From Maritimibacter sp. (GTDB lineage: Bacteria; Pseudomonadota; Alphaproteobacteria; Rhodobacterales; Rhodobacteraceae): a stretch of DNA of 7,478 bases. The notes below the pieces were generated by a model. That model was not told the origin of the DNA and did not search any database. It worked only from the letters and a program-made list of their open reading frames with translations. The position numbers and the translations under genes are program-made. The stretch lies in the NCBI GenBank assembly GCA_020441225.1, contig JAGRMP010000507.1, positions 1 through 7,478 of the forward strand, in the 5' to 3' direction. Position 1 is the stretch's first letter, and every line of letters begins with the position of its first letter. Positions 1 through 5,847 of this stretch are shown here, piece by piece.

Positions 1-216
1 ATGTGGCGCGACGTGTTCCTGACCAACAAGGATGCGACGCTCGATATCCTGGGTCGGTTCACCGAGGAGCTGTTCATGCTGCAGCGCGCGATCCGCATGG
101 GCGACGGCGAGATGCTGCACGCCTATTTCACCAAGACCCGGGCGATCCGCCGGGGGATCATCGAAGCCGGGCAGGACACCGCCGCGCCGGATTTCGGTCG
201 CGGGGGCAGGTCATGA
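1..216 (+). CDS. Prephenate/arogenate dehydrogenase family protein, C-terminal end (5' truncated by window)
   Basis: Only the last 71 codons are present; the gene starts before the window, so the ATG at base 1 is an internal Met rather than a start. The family oxidatively decarboxylates prephenate (or arogenate) with NAD(P)+ in tyrosine biosynthesis in the cytoplasm. The visible part is the all-helical C-terminal region. The runs MWRDVFLTNKDA, LGRFTEEL and TRAIRRGIIEAGQDT are what I recognise from the C-terminus of alphaproteobacterial prephenate/cyclohexadienyl dehydrogenases; the NAD-binding domain lies outside. The stop TGA (214-216) overlaps the ATG of the extensin-like gene as ATGA, which suggests co-transcription and translational coupling. 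The tail ends in APDFGRGGRS, as expected for a natural terminus. Prephenate versus arogenate specificity cannot be judged from this fragment. Confidence 0.85.
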   Translation: MWRDVFLTNKDATLDILGRFTEELFMLQRAIRMGDGEMLHAYFTKTRAIRRGIIEAGQDTAAPDFGRGGRS

Positions 217-1241
217 GCGGGCGGGGGATCGTTGCGGCGTTCCTCGCCGGCTGGGTCGTTGCGCCCGCTTTGGCCGAAGCCCCGGAGCGCTCGATCCGGG
301 CGATGCCGCGGCCCGCGGTGGTCGAGGTCGAGGTTGCCACGGTTGCCGGGGAAACGGAGCAAGTCGATGCTGCCGTGACCAGCGCGGTGGTGAGCGCGCT
401 GGCGGTGATGGCCTCGCCAAGGCCGCTGCCGAAGCCGCCGGAGGTTTCGGTCTCAGCCGCCGCGTCGCCCGCCGTGATCGGTGCACCGCGCCCGGTCGTG
501 CCGCGGGTCTCGGCGGCGAACAAGCCGCCGGTCGACCCGATCGCGGCGTTTTTCCAGGGGCTGGCGGCGCCGAAACCCGCGGCCGCCGCTGTGCCGGGTG
601 TGGCCGAGGCGGCCGTGCCGACCGGGCTGGCCGTGCCCCAGTCGCCGCGGCCCGAGACGCGCCCGAACGGGTTTGCCAAGCTCGTCGCGGCGATCACCAC
701 GCCGCGGGCGACCAGCCGCGCGGGCTCGGTCTGCGGCGTGCCGGAGATCAAGGGCGAGGCGATCCGGGCCATCGGCGGCGCGGGGTCCTGCGGGATCGCC
801 CAGCCGGTGCGGATCACCTCCGTTTCGGGCGTTGCGGTGTCGGGCGGGCCGACCATCGACTGTACCACCGCGAAGGCGCTGAACGACTGGGTGCGGGGCG
901 GGGTCATGCCGGCCGTCGGGCGGACCGGCGGCGGGCTCGCGCAGGTCAACGTGATCGCGTCGTATTCCTGCCGGAGCCGCAACAACGTGAAGGGCGCGAA
1001 ACTGTCGGAGCATTCCTTCGGTCATGCGATCGACGTTTCGGGCGTGACGCTCAAGGACGGCACCACGCTGACCGTGCTCGATCACTGGCGCAGCGGGAAA
1101 TACGGCAAGATCATCAAGGCGATGCACGGCTCGGCCTGCGGGACCTTCGGCACCGTCCTCGGTCCCAATGCCGACCGCTACCACCAGAACCACCTGCATC
1201 TCGACACCGCGCGCTACCGCGCCGGGAGCTACTGCCGCTAG
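213..1241 (+). CDS. Extensin-like C-terminal domain protein, secreted, putative zinc peptidase-like fold
   Basis: A 342-aa exported protein. I chose the ATG at 213 because it overlaps the upstream stop as ATGA and begins a good signal peptide (MSGRG, hydrophobic core to about residue 17, APALA|EAP cleavage near 21/22). Residues about 22-168 are an Ala/Pro/Val-rich low-complexity linker with no recognisable domain. Residues about 172-342 form the extensin-like C-terminal domain: SVCG start, six Cys (174, 193, 217, 253, 309, 341) that could pair in the periplasm, the motif SEHSFGHAID (265-274) and NHLHLD (326-331). SxHxxGxAxD plus HxH is the zinc signature of LAS/VanY-type peptidases, so H267, D274 and H329 are the likely zinc ligands. 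The real substrate is not established for this family; peptidoglycan peptide cleavage is an inference. The plant extensin name reflects domain naming only. Pairing with a prephenate dehydrogenase gene is, from memory, common in Rhodobacterales. Confidence 0.88.
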   Translation: MSGRGIVAAFLAGWVVAPALAEAPERSIRAMPRPAVVEVEVATVAGETEQVDAAVTSAVVSALAVMASPRPLPKPPEVSVSAAASPAVIGAPRPVVPRVSAANKPPVDPIAAFFQGLAAPKPAAAAVPGVAEAAVPTGLAVPQSPRPETRPNGFAKLVAAITTPRATSRAGSVCGVPEIKGEAIRAIGGAGSCGIAQPVRITSVSGVAVSGGPTIDCTTAKALNDWVRGGVMPAVGRTGGGLAQVNVIASYSCRSRNNVKGAKLSEHSFGHAIDVSGVTLKDGTTLTVLDHWRSGKYGKIIKAMHGSACGTFGTVLGPNADRYHQNHLHLDTARYRAGSYCR

Positions 1242-1262
1242 GGACGGTGGGTGCGGGCCGTC

Positions 1263-1285
1263 CTGCGCCGGAAGCGGCGCGGTTT
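1263..1285 (+). terminator. Candidate intrinsic terminator after the extensin-like gene
   Basis: GCGCCG (1265-1270) pairs perfectly with CGGCGC (1275-1280) around a GAAG loop. The stem extends outward by a T·G pair (1264/1281) and a C-G pair (1263/1282), then runs directly into TTT (1283-1285). It lies 21 nt after the extensin-like stop codon. The T run is short, so it may be a weak terminator or only an mRNA 3'-end hairpin. Confidence 0.45.
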
Positions 1286-1434
1286 CCTGACCTTGTGACG
1301 GAGGGGCTCGGCGCACAGCCAGGCCCGAGCCTGCCTCGCTGAACGCGAAATGACCCGGCGGAGGTGCAAGCTGGGGTCGTTGCCGGCCTGGAACCTGTTT
1401 GTTTCGTTGCGATATCAATGGCTTGTCTGCGCCG
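1286..1434. other. Convergent intergenic gap, no supported gene
   Basis: This is the rest of the gap between the 3' ends of the extensin-like gene and znuB. I see no ORF with family character, no tRNA and no operator. GGCTCGG (1305-1311) and CCGAGCC (1325-1331) form a 7-bp inverted repeat with a 13-nt spacer and no T tract, which could help end transcription from either side. The stretch about 1395-1425 is poorer in GC than its surroundings. No clear terminator for the znuB side was found. Confidence 0.4.
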
Positions 1435-2229
1435 TCACTCGCGGCCGAGGAACCGTCCCAGCGCGGTCGTGACGATGAAGATCGCCGCGGCCGTGGAGAC
1501 GATCGAGGGGCCGGCGGGGGTGTCGAGAAACCAGGACGCGGCGAGCCCGCCGAGGGCGGAGAGCATGCCGACGGCGACCGCGCCCCAGGCCATGGTCTCG
1601 GGCGCGCGGGCGAGGCCGCGCGCGGCGGCGGCGGGGATGATGAGCATCGCCGCGATCAGCAATGCGCCGACCACCTTGAGGGCGACGGCCACCACCACGG
1701 CGAGCGCGAGGGTGAGCACCAGCCCCTCGCGGTCGGCGTCGATCCCGGAAGCCGCGGCCAGTTCGCGCGAGAGGGTGGCGGTCAGGAGCCGCGACCAGCG
1801 CCAGGCTATCAGCGCGATCACCAGCGCCGCGCCGCCCCAGATCACCGCGAGGTCTGTGGCACTGACGGCGAGGATGTCGCCGAACAGGAAGGCCGAGAGA
1901 TCGACCCGGACGCTGGGCACGAAGGAAATGGCAACGAGGCCGAAGGCGAGGGCGGCATGGGCGAGCACGCCGAGGGCGGCGTCCATCGCGTGGCCGCGGG
2001 CCGAAAGCCAGCTGACCGCGGCCGCCATGGCGAGCGCGATCACCAGCGTGCCCAGCGTGACGGGCAGCGAAAAGATCAGCGCGAGCGCGACGCCAAGCAC
2101 CGCGGCATGGGCCGTGGCATCGCCGAAATAGGCCATGCGGCGCCAGACGACGAAACTGCCGAGCGGTCCCGCCGCAGCGGCGATGCCGATCCCGGCCAGC
2201 GCGGCGCGAAACATGAAATGGTCAAGCAT
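1435..2229 (-). CDS. znuB: ZnuB, zinc ABC transporter membrane permease
   Basis: A 264-aa polytopic inner-membrane protein of the ABC-3 (manganese/zinc/iron chelate) permease family, which dimerises to form the channel passing zinc from ZnuA to the cytoplasm. The start ATG at 2229 gives MLDHFMFRAALAGIG, the usual N-terminus; an in-frame extension upstream is read from znuC's His-codon region and is not credible. Family features are the conserved RRMAYFGDATAHAAVLGVAL segment (about 30-49), FGDIL (116-120) and the KVVGALLIAAMLIIPAA segment (about 185-201), which carries the coupling region. About seven to eight hydrophobic helices can be seen. It overlaps the znuC stop by 8 bp (2222-2229), implying coupled translation as the third gene of zur-znuC-znuB. 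A homologous manganese permease is the main alternative, but the Zur neighbour and operator argue for zinc. Confidence 0.95.
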   Translation of the reverse strand: MLDHFMFRAALAGIGIAAAAGPLGSFVVWRRMAYFGDATAHAAVLGVALALIFSLPVTLGTLVIALAMAAAVSWLSARGHAMDAALGVLAHAALAFGLVAISFVPSVRVDLSAFLFGDILAVSATDLAVIWGGAALVIALIAWRWSRLLTATLSRELAAASGIDADREGLVLTLALAVVVAVALKVVGALLIAAMLIIPAAAARGLARAPETMAWGAVAVGMLSALGGLAASWFLDTPAGPSIVSTAAAIFIVTTALGRFLGRE

Positions 2230-3037
2230 GGTCGCGATCTTTCGGCGTTTCCTTGGAATTTTTGTTCGAATTATGCAAATCGTGACCGTGGTGATCGTGG
2301 CCGTGATCGTGATGGCTGTGACCCAGCCCGTCGTGCGCGTGGTCGTGGTCGTGCTGGTAGAGCGCGAGCGCGCCGTGGGTGCCGTGGCCGAAGAGCGCAC
2401 GGTATTCGGGCGCGGCGCGCACCACATGGGGCGTGCCGGCGCAGCAGATATGGTGGTTGAGACAGATCACCCGGTCGGAGGCCGACATCACCACGTGCAG
2501 ATCGTGGCTGACCATGAATACCCCGAGCCCGGCCTCGCTGCGGACCCGGGCGATCAGCTCATAGAACTCGGCCTCGCCGGGCTGGTCGAGCCCCTGGGTG
2601 GGCTCGTCGAGGATCAGAAGCTGCGGGTCGGTGAGGAGGGCGCGGGCGAGCAGCACGCGCTGGAACTGGCCGCCCGAGAGCGCGGCCATCTGCCGCCGTT
2701 CGAGCCCGGCGATGCCGGCGAGCGTAACCACCGCCGCGACCCGGGCCGCGGGAGGGCGTGCGGGCAGGGACAGAAACCGCGCGACGGTGAGCGGCAGGCT
2801 TGCGTCGATATGGAGCTTTTGCGGCACATAGCCGATGCGCAGCCCCGGCGCGCGTGTGACACGGCCGGCCTCGGGGCGAACCGCGCCGAGGAGGACCTTG
2901 ACCAGCGTCGACTTGCCCGAGCCGTTCGGGCCGACCAAAGTGACGATCTCGCCCGGGTCGATAGACATGTCGACCCCATCGAGCACCCTGGTCCCGGCGT
3001 GGCGCACGACGATGTTCTCGGCCGCGATCAGGCTCAT
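2222..3037 (-). CDS. znuC: ZnuC, zinc ABC transporter ATPase with long His-rich C-terminal tail
   Basis: A 271-aa cytoplasmic ATPase that powers ZnuB. It has all ABC motifs: Walker A GPNGSGKST (36-44), Q-loop Gln73 in YVPQK, signature LSGGQ (120-124), Walker B LLILDE (140-145), D-loop GLDQ (149-152) and switch His178 in VSHDL. NHHICCAGTPHVV (194-206) is the typical ZnuC segment after the H-loop. Residues 218-255 hold 15 His in 38 positions, interspersed with Asp and Gly, followed by a polar NSNKNSKETPKDRDHA end. The tail is longer and richer than the core enzyme needs and may buffer or sense zinc (inference). The ATG at 3037 overlaps the zur stop by 4 bp (ATGA) and is preceded on the minus strand by a strong AGGGAGG Shine-Dalgarno located inside the zur coding end. 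Longer in-frame extensions upstream are shadows of zur. Confidence 0.96.
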   Translation of the reverse strand: MSLIAAENIVVRHAGTRVLDGVDMSIDPGEIVTLVGPNGSGKSTLVKVLLGAVRPEAGRVTRAPGLRIGYVPQKLHIDASLPLTVARFLSLPARPPAARVAAVVTLAGIAGLERRQMAALSGGQFQRVLLARALLTDPQLLILDEPTQGLDQPGEAEFYELIARVRSEAGLGVFMVSHDLHVVMSASDRVICLNHHICCAGTPHVVRAAPEYRALFGHGTHGALALYQHDHDHAHDGLGHSHHDHGHDHHGHDLHNSNKNSKETPKDRDHA

Positions 3038-3549
3038 GCGTGGCCCTCCCTGCAGGCGGGGCAGAGCCCGTAGGCTTCGAGCGTGGCGCCCGCGACGGAG
3101 AAACCGGCCTCCGCCGCCGCGCCGTCGAGCGCCTTGCGGACGGTGCTGTCCGGGGCCTCGGCCACCGCGTGGCACTCTTCGCAGATCAGGAAGACCGGCG
3201 CATGCGCCTCGCCCGGGTGGCTGCAGGCGGCGAAGGCGTTGAGCCGGCGGATCCGGTGGGCAAGCCCCTGGTCGGTCAGGAATTCGAGCGCCCGGTAGGC
3301 GACCGGCGGCTGGTGGCCGAAACCCTCCTCGGCCAGCCGGTCGAGCACTTCGTAGGCGCCCATCGCGCGGTGATGCTCGAGCAGCAGTTCGAGCACGCGC
3401 CGGCGCACCGGGGTGAACCGCGCGCCGGTCTCGGCGCAGAGCCGTTCGGCGCGCCCGAGCGCCTCGGCGGCGCAGGCGGCGTGGTCGTGCGGGGCGAAGG
3501 CGGCGGCGGGATTGCCGGGGCCGGGGGCGGTGTGCGGGTGCCGAGTCAT
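3034..3549 (-). CDS. zur: Zur, Fur-family zinc uptake repressor
   Basis: A 171-aa DNA-binding repressor that, when zinc-loaded, should shut off zinc uptake genes. The order fits the family: a variable, His-containing N-terminus (HPH, PHDHAAC, residues 4-26), a winged helix with TPVRRRVLELLLEHHRAMGAYEVLDRL (about 46-72) and recognition helix PPVAYRALEFL (81-91), then the metal-binding dimer domain. CEEC (C123, C126) and CPAC (C163, C166) form the Cys4 structural zinc site. C109, H98, H116 and probably E131 correspond by position to the sensory zinc site of E. coli Zur (C88, H77, H96, E111; alignment by eye). RLNAFAACSHPGEAHAPVFLIC favours Zur over Fur, Mur or PerR. The start at 3549 has GAGG (3557-3554) four bases upstream. 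It is first in zur-znuC-znuB and is transcribed from a promoter under its own predicted operator, so autoregulation is likely. Confidence 0.95.
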   Translation of the reverse strand: MTRHPHTAPGPGNPAAAFAPHDHAACAAEALGRAERLCAETGARFTPVRRRVLELLLEHHRAMGAYEVLDRLAEEGFGHQPPVAYRALEFLTDQGLAHRIRRLNAFAACSHPGEAHAPVFLICEECHAVAEAPDSTVRKALDGAAAEAGFSVAGATLEAYGLCPACREGHA

Positions 3550-3589
3550 GTTTCCTCGATATCGGGTCTGGTGCGGCGTGAGTAGGGGC

Positions 3590-3618
3590 TTGTCGCATCG
3601 AATGAGTGATATTATAAC
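3590..3618 (+). promoter_or_regulatory. znuA promoter (sigma70-like)
   Basis: A -35 TTGTCG (3590-3595) and a -10 TATAAC (3613-3618) are separated by 17 bp. The expected start is near 3625, giving a leader of about 24 nt with an AAGG Shine-Dalgarno (3637-3640) before the znuA ATG. The -10 lies inside the Zur operator, as expected for repression by promoter occlusion. Confidence 0.7.
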
Positions 3619-3623
3619 ATTAC
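3606..3623. promoter_or_regulatory. Probable Zur operator between znuA and zur
   Basis: The sequence GTGATATTATAACATTAC is an AT-rich imperfect palindrome (7 of 9 half-site pairs match) in otherwise very GC-rich DNA. It resembles the TGTTATAATATAACA core known for Zur boxes of Gram-negative bacteria; read on the minus strand it contains ATGTTATAATAT. It lies between the zur and znuA genes it would control and covers the -10 hexamers of both predicted promoters. A shifted pair of arms, GAGTG (3604-3608) and CACTC (3623-3627), flanks it. Confidence 0.85.
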
Positions 3624-3638
3624 ACTCACGACCAACAA
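3611..3638 (-). promoter_or_regulatory. zur-znuC-znuB promoter (sigma70-like)
   Basis: Read on the minus strand, -35 TTGTTG (3638-3633) and a perfect -10 TATAAT (3616-3611) are separated by 16 bp. Transcription should begin near 3604, leaving about 55 nt of leader before the zur ATG. The -10 shares four base pairs with the znuA -10 on the other strand and lies inside the Zur operator. An 8-bp palindrome CGATATCG (3557-3564) sits in the leader; I assign it no function. Confidence 0.7.
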
Positions 3639-3648
3639 GGTGCTCCAG

Positions 3649-4674
3649 ATGCGTTTCCCCTTTGCTCTCCTCCCAAACATGATCGCTGGCCCGATCGCTG
3701 GCCTGATCGCCGGACTGATCGCCGGTCCCGCCTTGGCCGAACCGCCAAGGGTGGTTGCCGATATCGCCCCGGTTCATGCGCTGCTGTCGCAGGTCATGGA
3801 GGGGGTCGCAACGCCGGACCTGCTGCTCGAACAGAACGCCGACCCCCATGCGGTCCAGCTTCGGCCGAGCCAGGCGCGGATGCTTGCGGGCGCCGATCTT
3901 TTCGTCTGGGTCGGGCCGGAGCTCAGCCCCTGGCTCGCAGGGATCGTGGAGAGCGAAGTGGCGGAAGATATCGCGCTCACGGCGCATCCGGCGACGCATC
4001 TGCGGGAGCTCGGCGAAGCGGGCACGGACCATGCCGAAGAGGCGCATGGCGATGCGGCGGACCACGACGATGATACTGCGGCGCCGGACCACGATGACCA
4101 CGGGGAGGCCGATGAAGCGCAGGCCGAAGACGCGGGGCATGACCATGCGCATACCGGCGTGGACCCGCATGTCTGGCTGTCGACCGAGAATGCCCGCGCC
4201 TGGCTCGGCGTGTTCGCGGAGACCCTGGCGGCGCGCGATCCGGAGAACGCCGCGGCCTACCGCGCCAATGCCGGGGAGGCGGTCGCCGAACTCGACGCGC
4301 TCGACGCGCGGATCGGTGGGCGCCTGGCGGCGCACCAGGGGGCGGAGATCGTGACCTTTCACGCGGCGTTCGGCTATTTCACCGAGGAATTCGGGATCGA
4401 GGTCGCGGGCTCGGTGCGGCCGGGCGACGCCTCGGCGCCCTCGGCGGCGGCGCTCGACGCGCTGCGCGATCTGGTCGCCGATCACGGGGTGGAATGCGCC
4501 TTTGCCGAGCCGGCCTATGACCCCGGGCTGCTCGACGCGATCGCCGGGGGCACGGGCCTGCGGATCGGGACGCTCGACGCCACCGGGTCGGCCCAACCGC
4601 AGGGGCCCGGGCAATATGCTGCCACGCTCGAGGGGATCGCGGTGGCGATTGCGGAGTGTCTCGAGGCGGGGTGA
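3649..4674 (+). CDS. znuA: ZnuA, periplasmic zinc-binding protein of the ABC importer
   Basis: A 341-aa cluster A-I solute-binding protein that captures zinc in the periplasm and delivers it to ZnuB. The start ATG at 3649 follows AAGG (3637-3640) at good spacing; the GTG at 3640 overlaps that Shine-Dalgarno and is less likely. Signal peptide: MRFPF, hydrophobic core, GPALA|EPP cleavage near 30/31. Zinc ligands by alignment to E. coli ZnuA (H60, H143, H207) are H67 in ADPHAVQLRPSQ, H174 in DPHVWLS and H238 in FHAAFGYF. C283 and C337 match the conserved disulfide. Residues about 124-169 form the His/Asp/Glu-rich flexible loop (eight His) typical of ZnuA rather than of manganese-binding relatives. 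FVWVGPELSPWL (86-97) and CAFAEPAYDPGL (283-294) are family blocks. It is monocistronic here, divergent from zur-znuC-znuB and under the shared operator. The hydrophobic core is built from a tandem repeat (see the repeat entry). Confidence 0.96.
   Translation: MRFPFALLPNMIAGPIAGLIAGLIAGPALAEPPRVVADIAPVHALLSQVMEGVATPDLLLEQNADPHAVQLRPSQARMLAGADLFVWVGPELSPWLAGIVESEVAEDIALTAHPATHLRELGEAGTDHAEEAHGDAADHDDDTAAPDHDDHGEADEAQAEDAGHDHAHTGVDPHVWLSTENARAWLGVFAETLAARDPENAAAYRANAGEAVAELDALDARIGGRLAAHQGAEIVTFHAAFGYFTEEFGIEVAGSVRPGDASAPSAAALDALRDLVADHGVECAFAEPAYDPGLLDAIAGGTGLRIGTLDATGSAQPQGPGQYAATLEGIAVAIAECLEAG
3679..3726 (+). repeat. Four tandem 12-bp units inside the znuA signal-peptide coding region
   Basis: Units ATGATCGCTGGC, CCGATCGCTGGC, CTGATCGCCGGA and CTGATCGCCGGT follow each other without a gap, each encoding X-Ile-Ala-Gly (M, P, L, L). 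They make up most of the hydrophobic core. Units differ only in the first two bases and in third positions, which suggests recent duplication. The 12-bp length keeps the frame, so gain or loss of a unit would lengthen or shorten the signal core by four residues. Confidence 0.8.
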
Positions 4675-4731
4675 GCGCGCGACCGGCGGCGGCAGCGCTG
4701 AGCCGCTTCTGCCCGTGCGGCCGCTGCGGGG
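4675..4731. other. Convergent gap between znuA and the AEC transporter gene
   Basis: 57 bp between two converging 3' ends. It holds short GC-rich inverted repeats, GCGGC (4689-4693)/GCCGC (4702-4706) and CCGTG (4713-4717)/CACGG (4733-4737, reaching into the end of the transporter gene), but no T run. It may serve as a weak bidirectional terminator; nothing else is seen. Confidence 0.3.
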
Positions 4732-5661
4732 TCACGGCAGGACCGAGAGCCAGAGCCAGATCGTCAGGATCGAGACCACCGTGCCGCCGAGGACCGCGGT
4801 GGCGTTCACCCGCTTGGCGACGCCGTACATGTTGGCGAAGACATAGGCGTTGACCCCCGGGGCCATGGCCGCCATCAGCACCGCCGACCGGGTCTGGCCG
4901 GTGCCGATGTCGAACAGCGCGCCGAGGCCGTAGACGATGGCCGGGTGCAGCACCAGCGAGACCGCGACGATATAGGCGACGAGGCGCAGATCGCCCTCGG
5001 GCCGGTAGGCCGCGAGCACGCCGCCGAGGGCGAAGAGCGCGGTGGGAATGGCCGAGGCGGTCACCATGTCGACGGCGCTGACAACCGCGCCGGGCAGCGG
5101 CAGGCCGGTGAGGTTGACCGCCGCGCCGAGGCCGATCCCGATCACCATCGGGTTGCGGCTCATCGAGCGCAGCACCGAGAGCATGGTCGCCCCCGCGCTG
5201 CGGCCCTCGGCGCGGGCGATCTCCATCGCTGTCACGCCGAGCATGTAGACGAAGGGGGCGTGGAAGGCGATGATCGCGTAATTGTAGACCAGCGCCTCGG
5301 TCCCGTAGGCGCGTTCGGTGATCGGCAGGCCGAGGATGCCGCCGTTGGAAAAGGCGGTGGCGAAGGCGATGGCGATGGAATCCGGCCAGGGCCGGTGGAA
5401 CAGGAAGCGCGCGCCCAGGAGCCCGGCGAGGAAGCCCGCGCTGACGCCGATGTAGAAGGCGGCGAGCATCGGCGGGTCGAAGGTTTCGCCCAGGTGCAGT
5501 TGCGAGACGCCGCGAAACAGGAGCACCGGGAAGGCGAAGCCCTGGGCATAGGACATGAGCCCTTCGAACAGGCTCTCCTTCGCTCCGAGCCCGCGCCGCG
5601 CCCCGTAGCCGAAGCCGATCACCAGGAAGACCGGCAGGATGACGACGATCAGGGTCTGCAT
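4732..5661 (-). CDS. AEC (auxin efflux carrier) family transporter
   Basis: A 309-aa integral inner-membrane protein, the usual length for bacterial AEC carriers, with about ten hydrophobic helices in two halves. Family motifs: FPVLLFRGV (44-52), the discontinuous-helix motif AFSNGGILGLPI (103-114), a cytoplasmic loop about 149-168, RNPMVIGIGLGA (169-180) starting the second half, LHPAIVYGLG (238-247) and the C-terminal AAMAPGVNAYVFANMYG (264-280), matching the conserved NAYVFA block. Start ATG at 5661 begins MQTLIVVILPVFLVIGFGYG, the standard first helix. The 31-codon in-frame extension upstream reads through the intergenic repeat and is rejected. No strong Shine-Dalgarno or promoter was found. 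Substrate unknown: some relatives (MdcF-like) are linked to malonate or other carboxylates, and bacterial members are not shown to move auxin. No link to the adjacent zinc genes is apparent. Confidence 0.92.
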   Translation of the reverse strand: MQTLIVVILPVFLVIGFGYGARRGLGAKESLFEGLMSYAQGFAFPVLLFRGVSQLHLGETFDPPMLAAFYIGVSAGFLAGLLGARFLFHRPWPDSIAIAFATAFSNGGILGLPITERAYGTEALVYNYAIIAFHAPFVYMLGVTAMEIARAEGRSAGATMLSVLRSMSRNPMVIGIGLGAAVNLTGLPLPGAVVSAVDMVTASAIPTALFALGGVLAAYRPEGDLRLVAYIVAVSLVLHPAIVYGLGALFDIGTGQTRSAVLMAAMAPGVNAYVFANMYGVAKRVNATAVLGGTVVSILTIWLWLSVLP

Positions 5662-5709
5662 GGCGCGGGGCTTTGTCCGGTGGCGGGGTGTGTCGCCTGG
5701 TGGCACGCG

Positions 5710-5768
5710 CCGGGGGTTTTGCACCCCCGGACCCCCGCAGAGTATTTTGCCCAAGAAAAAGGCGGGGG
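5710..5768. repeat. Two-hairpin intergenic element, Rhodobacteraceae-like dispersed repeat
   Basis: Hairpin 1: CCGGGGGT (5710-5717) pairs perfectly with ACCCCCGG (5723-5730), loop TTTGC. Hairpin 2: CCCCCGC (5732-5738) pairs perfectly with GCGGGGG (5762-5768) around a 23-nt loop holding AGAGTATTTTGCCCAAG and an A5 run. The 5711-5717 arm can also pair with ACCCCCG (5731-5737), so alternative folds exist. From memory, the pattern 'hairpin, CCCCCG, GAGTATTT, CCAAGAAAAAG' recurs between genes in Rhodobacteraceae. It lies downstream of the MBL gene and upstream of the AEC gene, both leftward. It could end the upstream transcript or act in the AEC leader; no canonical U-tract terminator is present in either direction. 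Confidence 0.55.
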
Positions 5769-5847
5769 CCTGGTCGCGGTGCGGGCCGGGCTGTGGGCGC
5801 GGTGCGCGATCGGCCGGGCGGGGCGGGCGGCGGGCATCGGCGCGCGC

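Noticed and set aside
32..1342. A 436-codon alternative frame over the extensin-like gene
   Set aside because: It is Arg/Gly-rich with no signal peptide or motif, while the overlapping frame has a signal peptide and zinc motif.
2277..2390. Dense GTG/CAT repetition resembling a tandem repeat or CRISPR-like array
   Set aside because: There is no repeat-spacer periodicity; it is simply the His/Asp codons of the ZnuC tail read on the opposite strand.
3640..3651. GTG at 3640 as the znuA start
   Set aside because: It overlaps the AAGG ribosome site that is correctly spaced for the ATG at 3649, which also gives a normal signal peptide n-region (MRF).
4732..5661. AEC transporter as part of the zinc system
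   Set aside because: It is convergent with znuA, has no Zur-like operator upstream, and its family carries organic anions rather than metals as far as is known.
5662..5754. In-frame N-terminal extension of the AEC transporter to 5754
   Set aside because: The 31 extra residues are translated from the GC hairpin element, are not hydrophobic, and precede the standard first-helix start MQTLIVV.
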